Shown here: positions 52,567 to 61,375 of the stretch, in pieces
Numbering within the stretch: position 1 is the first letter of the stretch
How the letters are laid out: each line of letters begins with the position of its first letter
Source: Pseudomonas sp. MRSN 12121
GTDB taxonomy: Bacteria; Pseudomonadota; Gammaproteobacteria; Pseudomonadales; Pseudomonadaceae
Length of the DNA stretch: 64,000 bases
Reading direction: 5' to 3'
NCBI RefSeq assembly: GCF_000931465.1
Contig: NZ_CP010892.1
Coordinates: forward strand, 6,223,388 to 6,287,387
Made by a program: the position numbers and the translations under genes
The notes under the pieces: model-generated
Databases searched by the model: none
The model's input: the letters and a program-made list of their open reading frames with translations, nothing else
Told to the model about the DNA's origin: nothing

Positions 52567-53051
52567 CTTTTTCACCGTGGCGCCTGGCGCTGTTCGCGTT
52601 GGTGGCTGGCCTGCTGCTGTGGGCCGCCTTCGACTGGCTGACCGACCAGGTCGACGAGGCCCAGCGCGAGCGCGACCAGGCGCGATACGAACGGGACGGC
52701 CTGCGCGAGGCAGCCCGCCTCAGTGGCGAGTTGCTCGCTGAGCGTGACGCCATCGACCGTCAACGAACCCAGGAACTGACCCATGAACGCAATCAAAACC
52801 TGCTGCTACAGCGTGCTGTTGACGCTGGCCATCAGCGGCTGCTCGTCAAAGCCGCTTGTTCAACCCGGGGCACCACTGATCCCGGAGCCGGCGGCCTGGC
52901 TGATGCAGGATCCGCCGAACTCACTGCAGACGCTCGATCGGATTATTTCACCCTCCGCGATCAGCTCGCCCTCAGTCGGCAAATGATCCTCGGCCTGCAG
53001 GGCCACGTCCGTGTCCTGCAGGACTACGTCCGTCGTGCCTGCGGGCGCTGA
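52563..53051 (+). CDS. Inner-membrane spanin (Rz-like)
   Basis: A 162-residue protein from ATG 52563 in the endolysin stop (ATGA); an upstream frame opening is a shadow. An N-terminal transmembrane helix (WRLALFALVAGLLLWAAFDW) precedes a long periplasmic coiled coil rich in Glu, Arg, Gln (ERDQARYERDGLREAARLSG). It pairs with the outer-membrane lipoprotein encoded inside it to fuse the membranes in the last lysis step. The C-terminal part is longer than lambda Rz because the Rz1 frame is nested here. Confidence 0.85.
   Translation: MTFSPWRLALFALVAGLLLWAAFDWLTDQVDEAQRERDQARYERDGLREAARLSGELLAERDAIDRQRTQELTHERNQNLLLQRAVDAGHQRLLVKAACSTRGTTDPGAGGLADAGSAELTADARSDYFTLRDQLALSRQMILGLQGHVRVLQDYVRRACGR
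52783..52986 (+). CDS. Outer-membrane spanin lipoprotein (Rz1-like), nested in Rz
   Basis: A 67-residue protein entirely inside the Rz gene in another frame. The signal peptide MNAIKTCCYSVLLTLAISGC ends in the lipobox LAISGC, so Cys20 is lipidated. The mature protein is short and Pro/Ser-rich (PGAPLIPEPAAWLMQDPP), as Rz1 proteins are. Full nesting of o-spanin in i-spanin is known in lambda. Confidence is high because lipobox, size and position agree. Confidence 0.88.
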   Translation: MNAIKTCCYSVLLTLAISGCSSKPLVQPGAPLIPEPAAWLMQDPPNSLQTLDRIISPSAISSPSVGK

Positions 53052-53088
53052 TTCACCCCTTTCATTCAATCCAATAGGAGCAACACCC

Positions 53089-53376
53089 ATGACCGAACGC
53101 ACCGAAATCACCCTGGAAGTCGGCGAACAAGAATTCACCTTCACCCTGACCCCGGCGGACGTGACCAAGTATTTCAACGCGCTGACCCAGAACAACAAGG
53201 TTGCCCCGGGCAACAACCTGATGATGACCACCGTTGCCCAGGATCAGCGCGCCACCCTGAAACCGCTGTTGGCCAACCCGGTGATGGTGATGCAACTGGC
53301 CGGCGCGCTCCTCGAGGAGTACGCACCGAACGTTGAGGTGATCGTAAAAAAGCGCTCGAGCACGCCGAGCGCCTGA
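53089..53376 (+). CDS. Tail assembly chaperone, unshifted form (P2 gpE-like)
   Basis: A 95-residue protein from ATG 53089 with AGGAG upstream. It starts TERTEITLEVGEQEFTFTLT and ends in KKRSSTPSA. It lies directly before the tape-measure gene, where P2 gene E lies. Its last codons contain the slippery site that yields a longer product. It coats the tape measure during tail assembly. Confidence 0.85.
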   Translation: MTERTEITLEVGEQEFTFTLTPADVTKYFNALTQNNKVAPGNNLMMTTVAQDQRATLKPLLANPVMVMQLAGALLEEYAPNVEVIVKKRSSTPSA

Positions 53377-53540
53377 CCGAAAACGGCCTGGGCCAGCTGA
53401 TGGCCCTGACAAACCGCTGGCTACCTGGTGCCGAGCCCACGCCCGAGGCGATGGGCACGGCCAAGTGGCTGGAGGACGAATACTGGAGACGCATGGAGTT
53501 TGCCGTGGCTAGCGGCATCGCCCTTGCGCTGAACGGGTAA
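53089..53540 (+). CDS. Tail assembly chaperone, -1 frameshift product (P2 gpE+E'-like)
   Basis: Reading the gene with a -1 shift at the heptamer A-AAA-AAG (53346-53352) replaces the KRSSTPSA ending with 62 codons in the other frame, giving about 150 residues ending at the TAA at 53538-53540. The extension is protein-like (ERLTENGLGQLMALTNRWLP, then WRRMEFAVASGIALAL). P2 has the same arrangement: E of 91 and E+E' of 142 residues. The heptamer is in correct phase (GTA AAA AAG). The tail ends 5 bp before the tape-measure start. Confidence 0.85.
53346..53352 (+). promoter_or_regulatory. Slippery heptamer for -1 programmed frameshifting
   Basis: AAAAAAG read as A AAA AAG in the zero frame, the most efficient class of bacterial -1 slippery site. 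The zero-frame stop is 21 nt downstream. A downstream GC-rich stretch may provide a stimulatory structure. Confidence 0.85.
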
Positions 53541-53545
53541 CGACT

Positions 53546-55531
53546 TTGGCAGACCGTAGCGCCAGCCTGGCTTTCATCCTGAGCCTGACCGACAAGGTCA
53601 CCGCGCCCCTGGGCAAGGTGAAAATGGGCTTTTCCGATCTGGCCGAACAGAGCGAGAAGCACATTAAAACCATGGGCCTGGGCTTGGGCGGTCTGACGGC
53701 GGCCGTGGTCGGGATTCAGCAATCCCTAGCGCCAGGGCTGGAGGTCAATCGCGCCCTGGGCGACATCCGGTCGCTGGGCGTGGCCGATGACGCGCTGGCC
53801 GCGCTCAACGCCAAATCGCTGGAGTTCGCGGTGAACTACGGCGAGAACGCCCGGGAGTTCGTGGCCTCGGCGTACCAGATCGATGGCGCCATCAAAGGGC
53901 TGGTCGGCAACCAGCTGGCCACCTTTACCAACGCCAGCAACCTGGTGGCCAAGGCCACCAAGACCGACGGCGAAACCATGGGCGAATACGTCGGCACGCT
54001 CTACAACCTGCAGAAAGTGCAGGCCGACGCCATGGGCAAAGGCGCATGGGTCGAGCGGTTGGGCGGCCAGACCGCGCTGGCGGTCCAGCTGTTCCGCACC
54101 AGCGGCGCCGCAATGAAAGACGCCTTCAAGGAGGCCGGGGCGATCGCCACGACTGCAGGCGTGGACCTGGCCGAGCAGATGGCGGTGATTGGCACCCTGA
54201 GCAGCACCATGGAAGGCGGCGACGCCGGCGGCCGCTACAAGGCGTTTTTCGAGAACATCGGCGCCGCCTCGGAAAAGCTGGGCATGAAGTTCATCGACCA
54301 GCAGGGCAAGCTCCTGCCGATGATGACGATCCTGGACAAGCTGCAGGGCAAGTTCGGCGACCTGACCAGCGCCTCGGCCGGGACCAAGCTGCTCGAGGCC
54401 TTCGGCGGCGAAGGCGCCCAGGTGATCGGCGCGCTGGCCAAGGACACCGGCCGGCTGCGCAACGGCATCGAGCAGCTGGGTAAGGTGCGGGGCCTGGAGA
54501 ACGCCGAGCAGATGGCCCGGGCGATGGTCGACCCGTGGCAGCAATGGGCGTCCCTGGTCGAGGTCATGCGCACGGTGTTTGGCCAGGTGCTAATTCCGGT
54601 GCTGACGCCGTTCATGAACAAAATGGTGGCTATCGGCAAAACCCTGGTGCGCTGGTCGCAGCTGTTCCCGAACATCACCCGCGTGATCGGCATCACCGCG
54701 CTGACCATCATGACAATCATTGGCGCCATGTCGCTGCTGACCCTGGTGGTGGGCATCGCCAAGATGACCTGGTTAGGCCTGGTCACCGTGTGGAAAGTCG
54801 CCCAGTTGCTCAGCCTGCGCACCGTCGCGGGGTTCATCCTGCAGAAGCTGGCAATCCTGGCTTACGTCACGGTGATCTACACGCTGAGCGCCGGCCTGGC
54901 CCTTATTCGCGGCGTGATGTTGCTGTGGCAGGGCGCTATCTGGCTTGTGAACGCTGCACTGCTGGCCAACCCGGTGGTGTGGATCGTGATCGCCATCGGC
55001 GCCCTGGTCGCGGCCGTGGTTGCTGCGGTCGTTTATTGGAACGAGTGGACCGCGGCGCTACTCAACAGCGAGGCCTTCCAGTTTGTCAGCGAGCAGTTGC
55101 AGGCGCTGTCGGATTGGTTCAATTCCATGGACGGCTGGTCCGGCATGGCCAAGGCCGCCTGGGACAGCATCGTCGGCGTCTTCACCAAGGCCATCAATGG
55201 CCTGATCGAGATGATCAACAGCATCCCCGGCGTGAACATCGAAGCGCGCCTGGGCGCCATGCCGGAGGTGCCCGGCATCGAGGCAGCGACCAGCGCCGCC
55301 GACACCGCCAACGCCGCGCAGAAGGCCCAGCAGACCATCAATGCGGCCATCCCTAGCCTTTCCCCGACGCGGCCGTCAGCAGTGCCGCCTGGCGGCCTGC
55401 TGACCCGCATTCAGAACAACACCAACAACCAGAACAAGGGCACGCATGTGGAGAACGTGAACATTCACACCGGCAAGGCCATGACCCCGCTGGAAATGGA
55501 AAACATGGTCGCCATGGCGGTGGGCGGATGA
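53546..55531 (+). CDS. Tail tape-measure protein
   Basis: A 661-residue protein starting at TTG (ADRSASLAFILSLTDKVTAP). The N-terminal half is helical and TP901-like (ALGDIRSLGVADDALAALNA). The middle (about 375-495) carries three hydrophobic stretches, for example GITALTIMTIIGAMSLLTLV and VVWIVIAIGALVAAVVAAVV. The length sets tail length; 661 residues implies a tail of about 100 nm by the usual 1.5 angstrom per residue rule. No lytic domain found. Next gene starts in the stop overlap. Confidence 0.9.
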   Translation: MADRSASLAFILSLTDKVTAPLGKVKMGFSDLAEQSEKHIKTMGLGLGGLTAAVVGIQQSLAPGLEVNRALGDIRSLGVADDALAALNAKSLEFAVNYGENAREFVASAYQIDGAIKGLVGNQLATFTNASNLVAKATKTDGETMGEYVGTLYNLQKVQADAMGKGAWVERLGGQTALAVQLFRTSGAAMKDAFKEAGAIATTAGVDLAEQMAVIGTLSSTMEGGDAGGRYKAFFENIGAASEKLGMKFIDQQGKLLPMMTILDKLQGKFGDLTSASAGTKLLEAFGGEGAQVIGALAKDTGRLRNGIEQLGKVRGLENAEQMARAMVDPWQQWASLVEVMRTVFGQVLIPVLTPFMNKMVAIGKTLVRWSQLFPNITRVIGITALTIMTIIGAMSLLTLVVGIAKMTWLGLVTVWKVAQLLSLRTVAGFILQKLAILAYVTVIYTLSAGLALIRGVMLLWQGAIWLVNAALLANPVVWIVIAIGALVAAVVAAVVYWNEWTAALLNSEAFQFVSEQLQALSDWFNSMDGWSGMAKAAWDSIVGVFTKAINGLIEMINSIPGVNIEARLGAMPEVPGIEAATSAADTANAAQKAQQTINAAIPSLSPTRPSAVPPGGLLTRIQNNTNNQNKGTHVENVNIHTGKAMTPLEMENMVAMAVGG

Positions 55532-55845
55532 GCGAGTACGTGGACCTGCTGATCGTCGACAACGACCTGGCGCTGGATCCGTCGCACCAGCCGCGGCCGA
55601 TCGAGGACCGCGCCTGTATCGCCCAGGACATTGCACACATGATCCGCGACAGCGCGCTACTGGTCACCCTTGTGGCCGAGCGCGACCGCCTACGGCAACG
55701 CGACTGCATCCAGCAGATGGAGCTGCTGGTAGAGGATGACGAACGCCTTGTGCCGGGTACGGCGCGCATCACGCAACAGGAGCCAGGCCAGTATATGGTC
55801 ACCGCCAAAACCCTGAAATTCGGTTCGATTGAGGTAAGTCTGTGA
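55528..55845 (+). CDS. DUF2590 tail protein
   Basis: A 105-residue protein (SEYVDLLIVDNDLALDPSHQ). DUF2590 proteins are found in HP1/K139-type phages between tape measure and baseplate J. The QDIAHMIRDSALLVTLVAER region resembles P2 gpW/gp25 baseplate wedge proteins in placement and DIAHMI motif. I infer a gpW-like wedge role. Overlaps both neighbours by 4 nt. Confidence 0.75.
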   Translation: MSEYVDLLIVDNDLALDPSHQPRPIEDRACIAQDIAHMIRDSALLVTLVAERDRLRQRDCIQQMELLVEDDERLVPGTARITQQEPGQYMVTAKTLKFGSIEVSL

Positions 55846-57017
55846 GCGAGGTCGATTTTAAAAAGGTGATCGCCGATGCCGGCATTCCGACCACCGAGGC
55901 CGGATTGAAGGCCGCGTGGGAAAAGGAGGTCGAGGCCCAGGGCGCCAAGGTCGCCAACACCAGCAGCTATTCGCCATTCTGGCGGGTGATGACCGCGCTG
56001 GTGACAAAGCCGGTGCTGTGGCTGCTGGACTTCCTGAGCCTGACCGTGCTGCCGAACTTCTTTGTGAAAACGGCGGTGGACGCCTGGTTGGACACGCTGG
56101 CATGGGCGGTCAACGTCGAGCGCAAGGGCGCAACGAAAGCCCAGGGCAGATTGCTGTTTACCCGGGCCACGCCGGACGGCGTCTTGGAACTGGAAAAGGG
56201 CATTGCAGTGCAGTCGGCCGCAATCAATGGCAACGTTTACCAACTGGTCACCACGGCGCCGGCGACGTTCCAGCAGGACCAGCTGCAGCTGGCGGTCCCG
56301 GTGGAGGCGATCGATGCCGGCAGCGGCTTTAACCTGGCGCCGGGGTACTACGCCATCCTGCCGGTGCCCGTGCCGGGGATCGTCCAGGTGGTGAACCAGG
56401 ATGGCTGGCTGGAGTCCCCCGGTGCGGATCCGGAGCCGAACGACCAGCTGCGCCTGCGCGTGCGCAACCAGTTCTCGGCGGTGAACCAGTGGCATACCGA
56501 CGCGGTGTATCGCGCCATGATTTCCGCCTTCCCGGGTGTGCGGCCGGATGGCGTTTACTTCGAGCACGGCGCGCCCCGTGGCCCGGGCAGTGCAAACGCC
56601 TACGTGCTGTTCGATGCCGGCGTGCCGGCGGACAGCTACCTGCAGGAGATCAACGCCCATATCCGTGATCTGGGCAACCATGGCCACGGCGACGACCTGC
56701 TGGCCATGGTCATGCCTGAAACCCTGGTCAACCTCCTGGTGACCGTCTGGCCGTTCGCCAACCAGACACCGGCGCAGGTCGCTGACCTGCAGCATGAGGT
56801 CGAGCTGTTTGTGCGCGCCGCGTTCCGCGAAAGCACGCCTCGGGACTACCAGCCGACGCTGACCTACCCGCAATCACGGTTCAGTACCAGCCGCCTGACC
56901 GAGGAACTGCACCGGCAGTTCGCCGGCATCGAGGCGGTGAAGTTCACCCCGACAGACGACATTGTCAGCGGCCTGTCGATCCCACGCCTCGAAAACCTGA
57001 CGGTGATGATGAAGTGA
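55842..57017 (+). CDS. J: Baseplate protein J
   Basis: A 391-residue wedge protein (SEVDFKKVIADAGIPTTEAG). It contains the gpJ-like LDTLAWAVNVERKGATKAQG and the GSANAYVLFDAGVPADSYLQ segments, and ends TDDIVSGLSIPRLENLTVMM. Length exceeds P2 gpJ (302) as in HP1. It links baseplate wedges. The stop overlaps gene I, which starts at GTG. Confidence 0.88.
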   Translation: MSEVDFKKVIADAGIPTTEAGLKAAWEKEVEAQGAKVANTSSYSPFWRVMTALVTKPVLWLLDFLSLTVLPNFFVKTAVDAWLDTLAWAVNVERKGATKAQGRLLFTRATPDGVLELEKGIAVQSAAINGNVYQLVTTAPATFQQDQLQLAVPVEAIDAGSGFNLAPGYYAILPVPVPGIVQVVNQDGWLESPGADPEPNDQLRLRVRNQFSAVNQWHTDAVYRAMISAFPGVRPDGVYFEHGAPRGPGSANAYVLFDAGVPADSYLQEINAHIRDLGNHGHGDDLLAMVMPETLVNLLVTVWPFANQTPAQVADLQHEVELFVRAAFRESTPRDYQPTLTYPQSRFSTSRLTEELHRQFAGIEAVKFTPTDDIVSGLSIPRLENLTVMMK

Positions 57018-57538
57018 TAAAGCTGAAATTGCCGTTCTGGCTCGCCGGCACCGAGCTGTCGAAGCTGACCGCCGCCGCGCAGGCCTGGTGGGAAACCGTC
57101 ACCGAATGGTTGCGCTGGCCGTATCTGCAGATCGATCCAGACACCTGCCACATGACCATCCTGGAGCTATGGGCCTGGCAACGGGACGTGACCCGCTTCA
57201 ACGGCGAGCCCGAGGCACTGTTCCGGCTGCGTGTGAAATACGCCTTCGTCAACTCAGTGGACGCCGGCAGTACAGCCGGCATGAAACGCATTTTCGAGCG
57301 CTTGGGCGTGGGCTACGTCGAGATAGAGGAGCGCCACCCGGACCGGGATTGGGACGTGGTGCTGCTCAAGTTCAGCAACACGCAACTGTCGCTCAACCCC
57401 GAGCTGCTGCGCGTGCTGATTCAGCAATACGGCCGGACGTGCCGGCGCTATGACTTCGTGACCATCACCCCCGTGGGCCTGCGAATGGCCCTGATCGACT
57501 TCAACGACGACCAGCAGACGCTGGTGGCCAGCCTGTAG
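57014..57538 (+). CDS. Baseplate/tail protein I-like
   Basis: A 174-residue protein starting at GTG in the overlap with J. IKLKLPFWLAGTELSKLTAA opens it; RLRVKYAFVNSVDAGSTAGM and the YDFVTITPVGLRMALI end follow the P2 gpI pattern. It connects baseplate to tail fibre. Position between J and the fibre is decisive; the sequence is diverged from P2 gpI. Confidence 0.8.
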   Translation: MIKLKLPFWLAGTELSKLTAAAQAWWETVTEWLRWPYLQIDPDTCHMTILELWAWQRDVTRFNGEPEALFRLRVKYAFVNSVDAGSTAGMKRIFERLGVGYVEIEERHPDRDWDVVLLKFSNTQLSLNPELLRVLIQQYGRTCRRYDFVTITPVGLRMALIDFNDDQQTLVASL

Positions 57539-57547
57539 GAGCGCACT

Positions 57548-59218
57548 GTGAGCGCAAGCATTACCATCGCCGGCGAAAGCCAAATCGCCCTGAAACAAAG
57601 CCAGAAAAAGCCGCTGATTATCAGCACGTTCATTTTCGCCAACGTGCCCGAGCTGGATCCTGTCGCGCCGATCGATCGCGCTGCAGGCAAGCCGCCGGCG
57701 GAACAGATCGTCCACATCTACAGCATTCCCGCGAAAAACGCCGGCTACGTGAACCCCAACCAGGTGGTGTACAGCGCACAGCTGGGGTCGGATATCGGTG
57801 ATTGGGATTTCAACTGGGTCGGTCTTGAGGACGAGGACGGCGTACTGTTCGCGGTTTCCTCCGTGCCGCTGCAGCAGAAGCGCAAGAACATCCCTCCGCT
57901 GCAGATCGGCAACAACGTGACCCGCAACTTTCTGGTGGCCTTTGACGGCGCCCAGGAACTGACAGGCGTCACTATCGACGCCGCAACTTGGCAGCATGAC
58001 TTTACTGTGCGCCTGGCCGGCATAGATGAGCGCGAGCGGTTGAGCAATTACGATATGTTCGGGCGCGCTTGCTTCTTCGGTGGTTCGCTACAGGTGGAAA
58101 AGGTCGATGGTCTGTACCGTCTCAAACTTGGACACGCCTACGTTCAAGGCATCCGCATAGGCCGGCCTACGATGTTGCCGATCAGCCCGCCGGCGCTACC
58201 GACAACTGTCTGGCTAGACGTGGCACTACAGCGGAAATTGAACGACGTGGTGGCCAACTGGCAAGTGGTGTTCGGCGCCGATCGGGCGGACTACACCGAC
58301 AGCACCGGCATAAAGCACTACTGCATCCCCCTTGCAGATCTGCCGAACGCCAACACCATCATCGACCGCCGCACGGTCGAAAACATTCTGAAACCGATGG
58401 TCCAGTATTTTGCGGCCCGCGATGGCGATTACCAAGGCTTGCGGGCCCGGGCGACGACGAAAGAAGACGTGGACCTGGGCAACTTGCCGAACGCCAAGAG
58501 CGATGATCCTGCGACAAACAGCAGCGAGATCCTGGCCACCACCGCCGCCCTGAACAAAGTACAGCAGCAGGTCGGCGATTCGATGACCGGGATGATCGGG
58601 ATGTTCCTGATGCACACCCCGCCGCCTGGCTGGATCAAATGTAACTTTGCAGCGTTGTCCCGGGTCACGTATGCCCGGTTATTCGCCACGATCGGGACCC
58701 GCTATGGCTCTGGTGACGGCGTAACCACCTTCAACGTGCCCGACGCCCGGGGTCTGACCCCTCGATTCTGGGACGACGGCCGGGGGATTGACCCGGGCAG
58801 AGAGCTGGGCACGTTCCAGGACATGCTGATCCAATCCCATACCCACGGCGCATCGGCAACAGCCGTCGGCGACCACGTACACGGAGCATGGACTGACATG
58901 CAAGGCGCCCACCAGCACTCGGCCTGGACCGATATGCAGGGCTCCCACCAACACACCGCCCCGCGAGCCCAAAACAATGACGTGGGTGGAGGCGGCCCCA
59001 ACTTCACTACAGCAAACTACCAGAACGGCACCACCGCCCCGACAGATTGGGCGGGAGCCCACGCCCACAACATCGGCATGAGCACTGCTGGGGCCCACGG
59101 CCATAACGTGGGTGTCGGTTGGGCCGGTAACCACACTCACGCCATCACTGTGGCTGCCGCAGGTGGAGCCGAAACACGCCCCAAAAACATCTCCCTTCTT
59201 TGCTGCATCAAATATTGA
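57548..59218 (+). CDS. Tail fibre with collar domain and His-rich repeats
   Basis: A 556-residue GTG-started protein. The N-terminal region (about 1-165) is the DUF3751/tail-collar-fibre type that docks on the baseplate (QVVYSAQLGSDIGDWDFNWV). A phage collar domain follows at about 345-400 (IGMFLMHTPPPGWIKCNFAA, then TFNVPDARG). The C-terminal 130 residues hold HxH motifs, with two tandem copies of an AWTDMQG-x-HQH unit, which in other fibres bind metal ions at the tip. It should recognise the host surface. The C-terminal repeats are the probable receptor-binding, host-range-determining part. Confidence 0.88.
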   Translation: MSASITIAGESQIALKQSQKKPLIISTFIFANVPELDPVAPIDRAAGKPPAEQIVHIYSIPAKNAGYVNPNQVVYSAQLGSDIGDWDFNWVGLEDEDGVLFAVSSVPLQQKRKNIPPLQIGNNVTRNFLVAFDGAQELTGVTIDAATWQHDFTVRLAGIDERERLSNYDMFGRACFFGGSLQVEKVDGLYRLKLGHAYVQGIRIGRPTMLPISPPALPTTVWLDVALQRKLNDVVANWQVVFGADRADYTDSTGIKHYCIPLADLPNANTIIDRRTVENILKPMVQYFAARDGDYQGLRARATTKEDVDLGNLPNAKSDDPATNSSEILATTAALNKVQQQVGDSMTGMIGMFLMHTPPPGWIKCNFAALSRVTYARLFATIGTRYGSGDGVTTFNVPDARGLTPRFWDDGRGIDPGRELGTFQDMLIQSHTHGASATAVGDHVHGAWTDMQGAHQHSAWTDMQGSHQHTAPRAQNNDVGGGGPNFTTANYQNGTTAPTDWAGAHAHNIGMSTAGAHGHNVGVGWAGNHTHAITVAAAGGAETRPKNISLLCCIKY

Positions 59219-59226
59219 GGCCTGCC

Positions 59227-59934
59227 ATGTTGACGAAAACTGTCTATCAAACTGACCCTCGCGGCCTCTATGTCGGCCCCGTTGAAGCCGATCCGAATCC
59301 GCTTGAGCCAGGGGAATTCCTCATTCCAGGCGGTTGTGTAACCGTCGTTCCGCCGCAAGCCCCCGAACACAAGGTGGCGCACTGGACGGGTCAAAAATGG
59401 CAGCTGCTCGATTACTTCGAGAACGTGACCATCTACAGCATCACTACCGGCGAGCCCCTGATTCTGGACGGCATGCGACCGATTCCAAGCGGCTACACCC
59501 TGAAACAACCAGGACCAAACCAAATCTGGAAGGGCGGAAAGTGGGTGGATGACGAAGCGGCCATTCTCTCGGCGTTGTACCAGGAGAAGCTGGCGGCGAT
59601 CGGCGCCGACTGCAGCAGCTACATTCAGGGCGGGTTTTCCTCCGATGCGCTTGGTTGGTCGTTCCGCTATGCCAGCGAGCTGGAGGACCAATTGAACCTG
59701 ACGGGGCTGATCCTGGCGCAGATCGATACGGAATATCCGTGCTACGACGAGCACCAGGTGAAAGCCTTTCGCCCGCACACCGCCGCACAGCTGCAGGAGG
59801 TTGGCCAGGACCTGGCCAGGTTCCGCCAGACTGCCCTGCAGCATGCCGAAGCGCTCAAGCAGGTGTTGGCCACGGCTCTGCAGAAAAAAGACCTCAGGGC
59901 CATGCAGGCCATCACCTGGGCGCCATCGGTATGA
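59227..59934 (+). CDS. Tail fibre assembly chaperone (DUF4376-type C-terminus)
   Basis: A 235-residue protein from ATG 59227. The N-terminal part begins MLTKTVYQTDPRGLYVGPVE and includes W-rich WTGQKWQLLDYFENV, the fibre-assembly-like domain. The C-terminal half (YQEKLAAIGADCSSYIQGGF and onward) is DUF4376. It sits directly after the fibre gene as these chaperones do, and overlaps the next gene by ATGA. It presumably folds the fibre C-terminus. Confidence 0.8.
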   Translation: MLTKTVYQTDPRGLYVGPVEADPNPLEPGEFLIPGGCVTVVPPQAPEHKVAHWTGQKWQLLDYFENVTIYSITTGEPLILDGMRPIPSGYTLKQPGPNQIWKGGKWVDDEAAILSALYQEKLAAIGADCSSYIQGGFSSDALGWSFRYASELEDQLNLTGLILAQIDTEYPCYDEHQVKAFRPHTAAQLQEVGQDLARFRQTALQHAEALKQVLATALQKKDLRAMQAITWAPSV

Positions 59935-60845
59935 CCTGGGCGCCGGTAACGATGCGCTGGCCCGAGCAGGCTACCGCGTGGATCGCCGACCTGGACGACG
60001 CCAAGTTGCTGGCGAACGGCGAAATGGCCAGCTCGGCCGAGCGCCTGAAAAGCCTTGATGGTCTGGTGAAAACAAACCCGGGGCCCGTGGGCGAAGCGGC
60101 AAAGGCCGCGGTTACTGCAGGCCGCGAGGCGATGACGCGCCAGCTCGGGGAAGCGCCAAGCTGCGTTGTCCTGACGCCATTCCAGAGCGGCGTCGGTCAG
60201 GGCACCGGATACCAACGGTTTCTATCTGCGCCGAACCTCCTTGAGAAAATGGCGTTGAAACTGGACGACCTGACCGACTCAGGCCGGCCGGCCGGCGAAC
60301 AGTACGCGCTGTCGATACTGTTTCTGTCTACGCGCCTCGATCAGTTCGCCAGCGCCCTGGCCAGGTTCAACGCGCTGCTGCCGATGCAGGAGCTGGAACG
60401 CGCCGAGCGCCGCGCCCGCTACCTGTACAAGCTCGAAACCGAAAAGACCGAAATGCCGATCGGCAACGCAACACCACGCTGGCAGCCCCTGCCCCTGGAG
60501 AGCTGCACGCTGCTGAAAGCCGCGAAGCAGTCCATGTCAGGACAGCTGGCCATGCTCGAAAGCTACGCCGATAGCTCGCCCCTCGATGAGCTGGCAAAGC
60601 TGTCGGAGCAGAAGGCCGCGCAGCAGCTGGAGCGCGACCAGGAGCTGGCCAACTTGAAAGCAATGTTGGCGACCAACACCCCAGACTTGAACATGCGCGC
60701 CCGACTGATCGGGCCCGGTAACGACCTACGCCGCGAACTGCTCGCTGGCGAGCAACCGGGCCATGAGTGGGTTCTGTGCGCGGGATTGCTACTGGTGGGC
60801 ACCAAGGAAGGGCTCAGTTTCGTACAGGAGCTTGTAGGCCTATGA
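59931..60845 (+). CDS. Tail-associated protein of HP1-type phage, function unknown
   Basis: A 304-residue protein from ATG 59931 (MTWAPVTMRWPEQATAWIAD); translation is coupled to the fibre chaperone by ATGA. It is mostly helical, with QEKAAQQLERDQELANLKAM-type coiled coil and no signal peptide. It ends with a hydrophobic VLCAGLLLVGTKEGLSFVQE. HP1/K139 genomes have a comparable gene before the hub, which I cannot name. Baseplate or injection-associated role is inference from position. Confidence 0.6.
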   Translation: MTWAPVTMRWPEQATAWIADLDDAKLLANGEMASSAERLKSLDGLVKTNPGPVGEAAKAAVTAGREAMTRQLGEAPSCVVLTPFQSGVGQGTGYQRFLSAPNLLEKMALKLDDLTDSGRPAGEQYALSILFLSTRLDQFASALARFNALLPMQELERAERRARYLYKLETEKTEMPIGNATPRWQPLPLESCTLLKAAKQSMSGQLAMLESYADSSPLDELAKLSEQKAAQQLERDQELANLKAMLATNTPDLNMRARLIGPGNDLRRELLAGEQPGHEWVLCAGLLLVGTKEGLSFVQELVGL

Positions 60846-61369
60846 CGCTGTTACTCGACGGGCAAAAGGTTCAGGGGAAGAATCTCAAGGTTACGGCCAA
60901 CCTGCGTATTGAGAGCGGAGACTTGTCAGGGCAGACAAGCAACACGGAGAAGGCCCACAAAGGGTTCAAGCCCAAGACGCTGGCAGTGACGCTGACCATT
61001 CCATTCAAGGCCGCGGGGCAACTTCGCGACCTGATGCGCCTGGCCGAGGCCACCGCAGGCGGCGGCCAGCTGCGTCTTTATCGCGTGGTCAACGACACCG
61101 CCGAAGCGTTCGGCGTGCGCCAGGTCGAATTCAGCGACGGCGTGAGCGCTCGGGAAGACGACACCCTCTGCCAGTGGCAAGTCCAGTTCACGCTGAGCGA
61201 ACGGCAGTCGAACCCCGAGAAAGTCGAGGGCAGGCGCCCTGGGAGCCGCGTCAAGGCTCAGGGTGGCCCTGGGCAATCTATCGGGGAAGGCCCCGACTCA
61301 ACAACCGATGCACCGGGCCTTACGGGGTTTGAAAAGGTGCTGAAAAAAGTAGACACATGGCTGGAGTAA
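60842..61369 (+). CDS. Baseplate complex protein (gpU-like candidate)
   Basis: A 175-residue protein from ATG 60842, ATGA overlap. MTLLLDGQKVQGKNLKVTAN starts it, GFKPKTLAVTLTIPFKAAG and SDGVSAREDDTLCQWQVQFT form a beta-rich domain. The last 45 residues are disordered (Gly/Ser/Pro-rich). The place, before hub and spike, corresponds to P2 gpU. Annotation by position; homology not visible by eye. Confidence 0.6.
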   Translation: MTLLLDGQKVQGKNLKVTANLRIESGDLSGQTSNTEKAHKGFKPKTLAVTLTIPFKAAGQLRDLMRLAEATAGGGQLRLYRVVNDTAEAFGVRQVEFSDGVSAREDDTLCQWQVQFTLSERQSNPEKVEGRRPGSRVKAQGGPGQSIGEGPDSTTDAPGLTGFEKVLKKVDTWLE

Positions 61370-61375
61370 GCCGGT

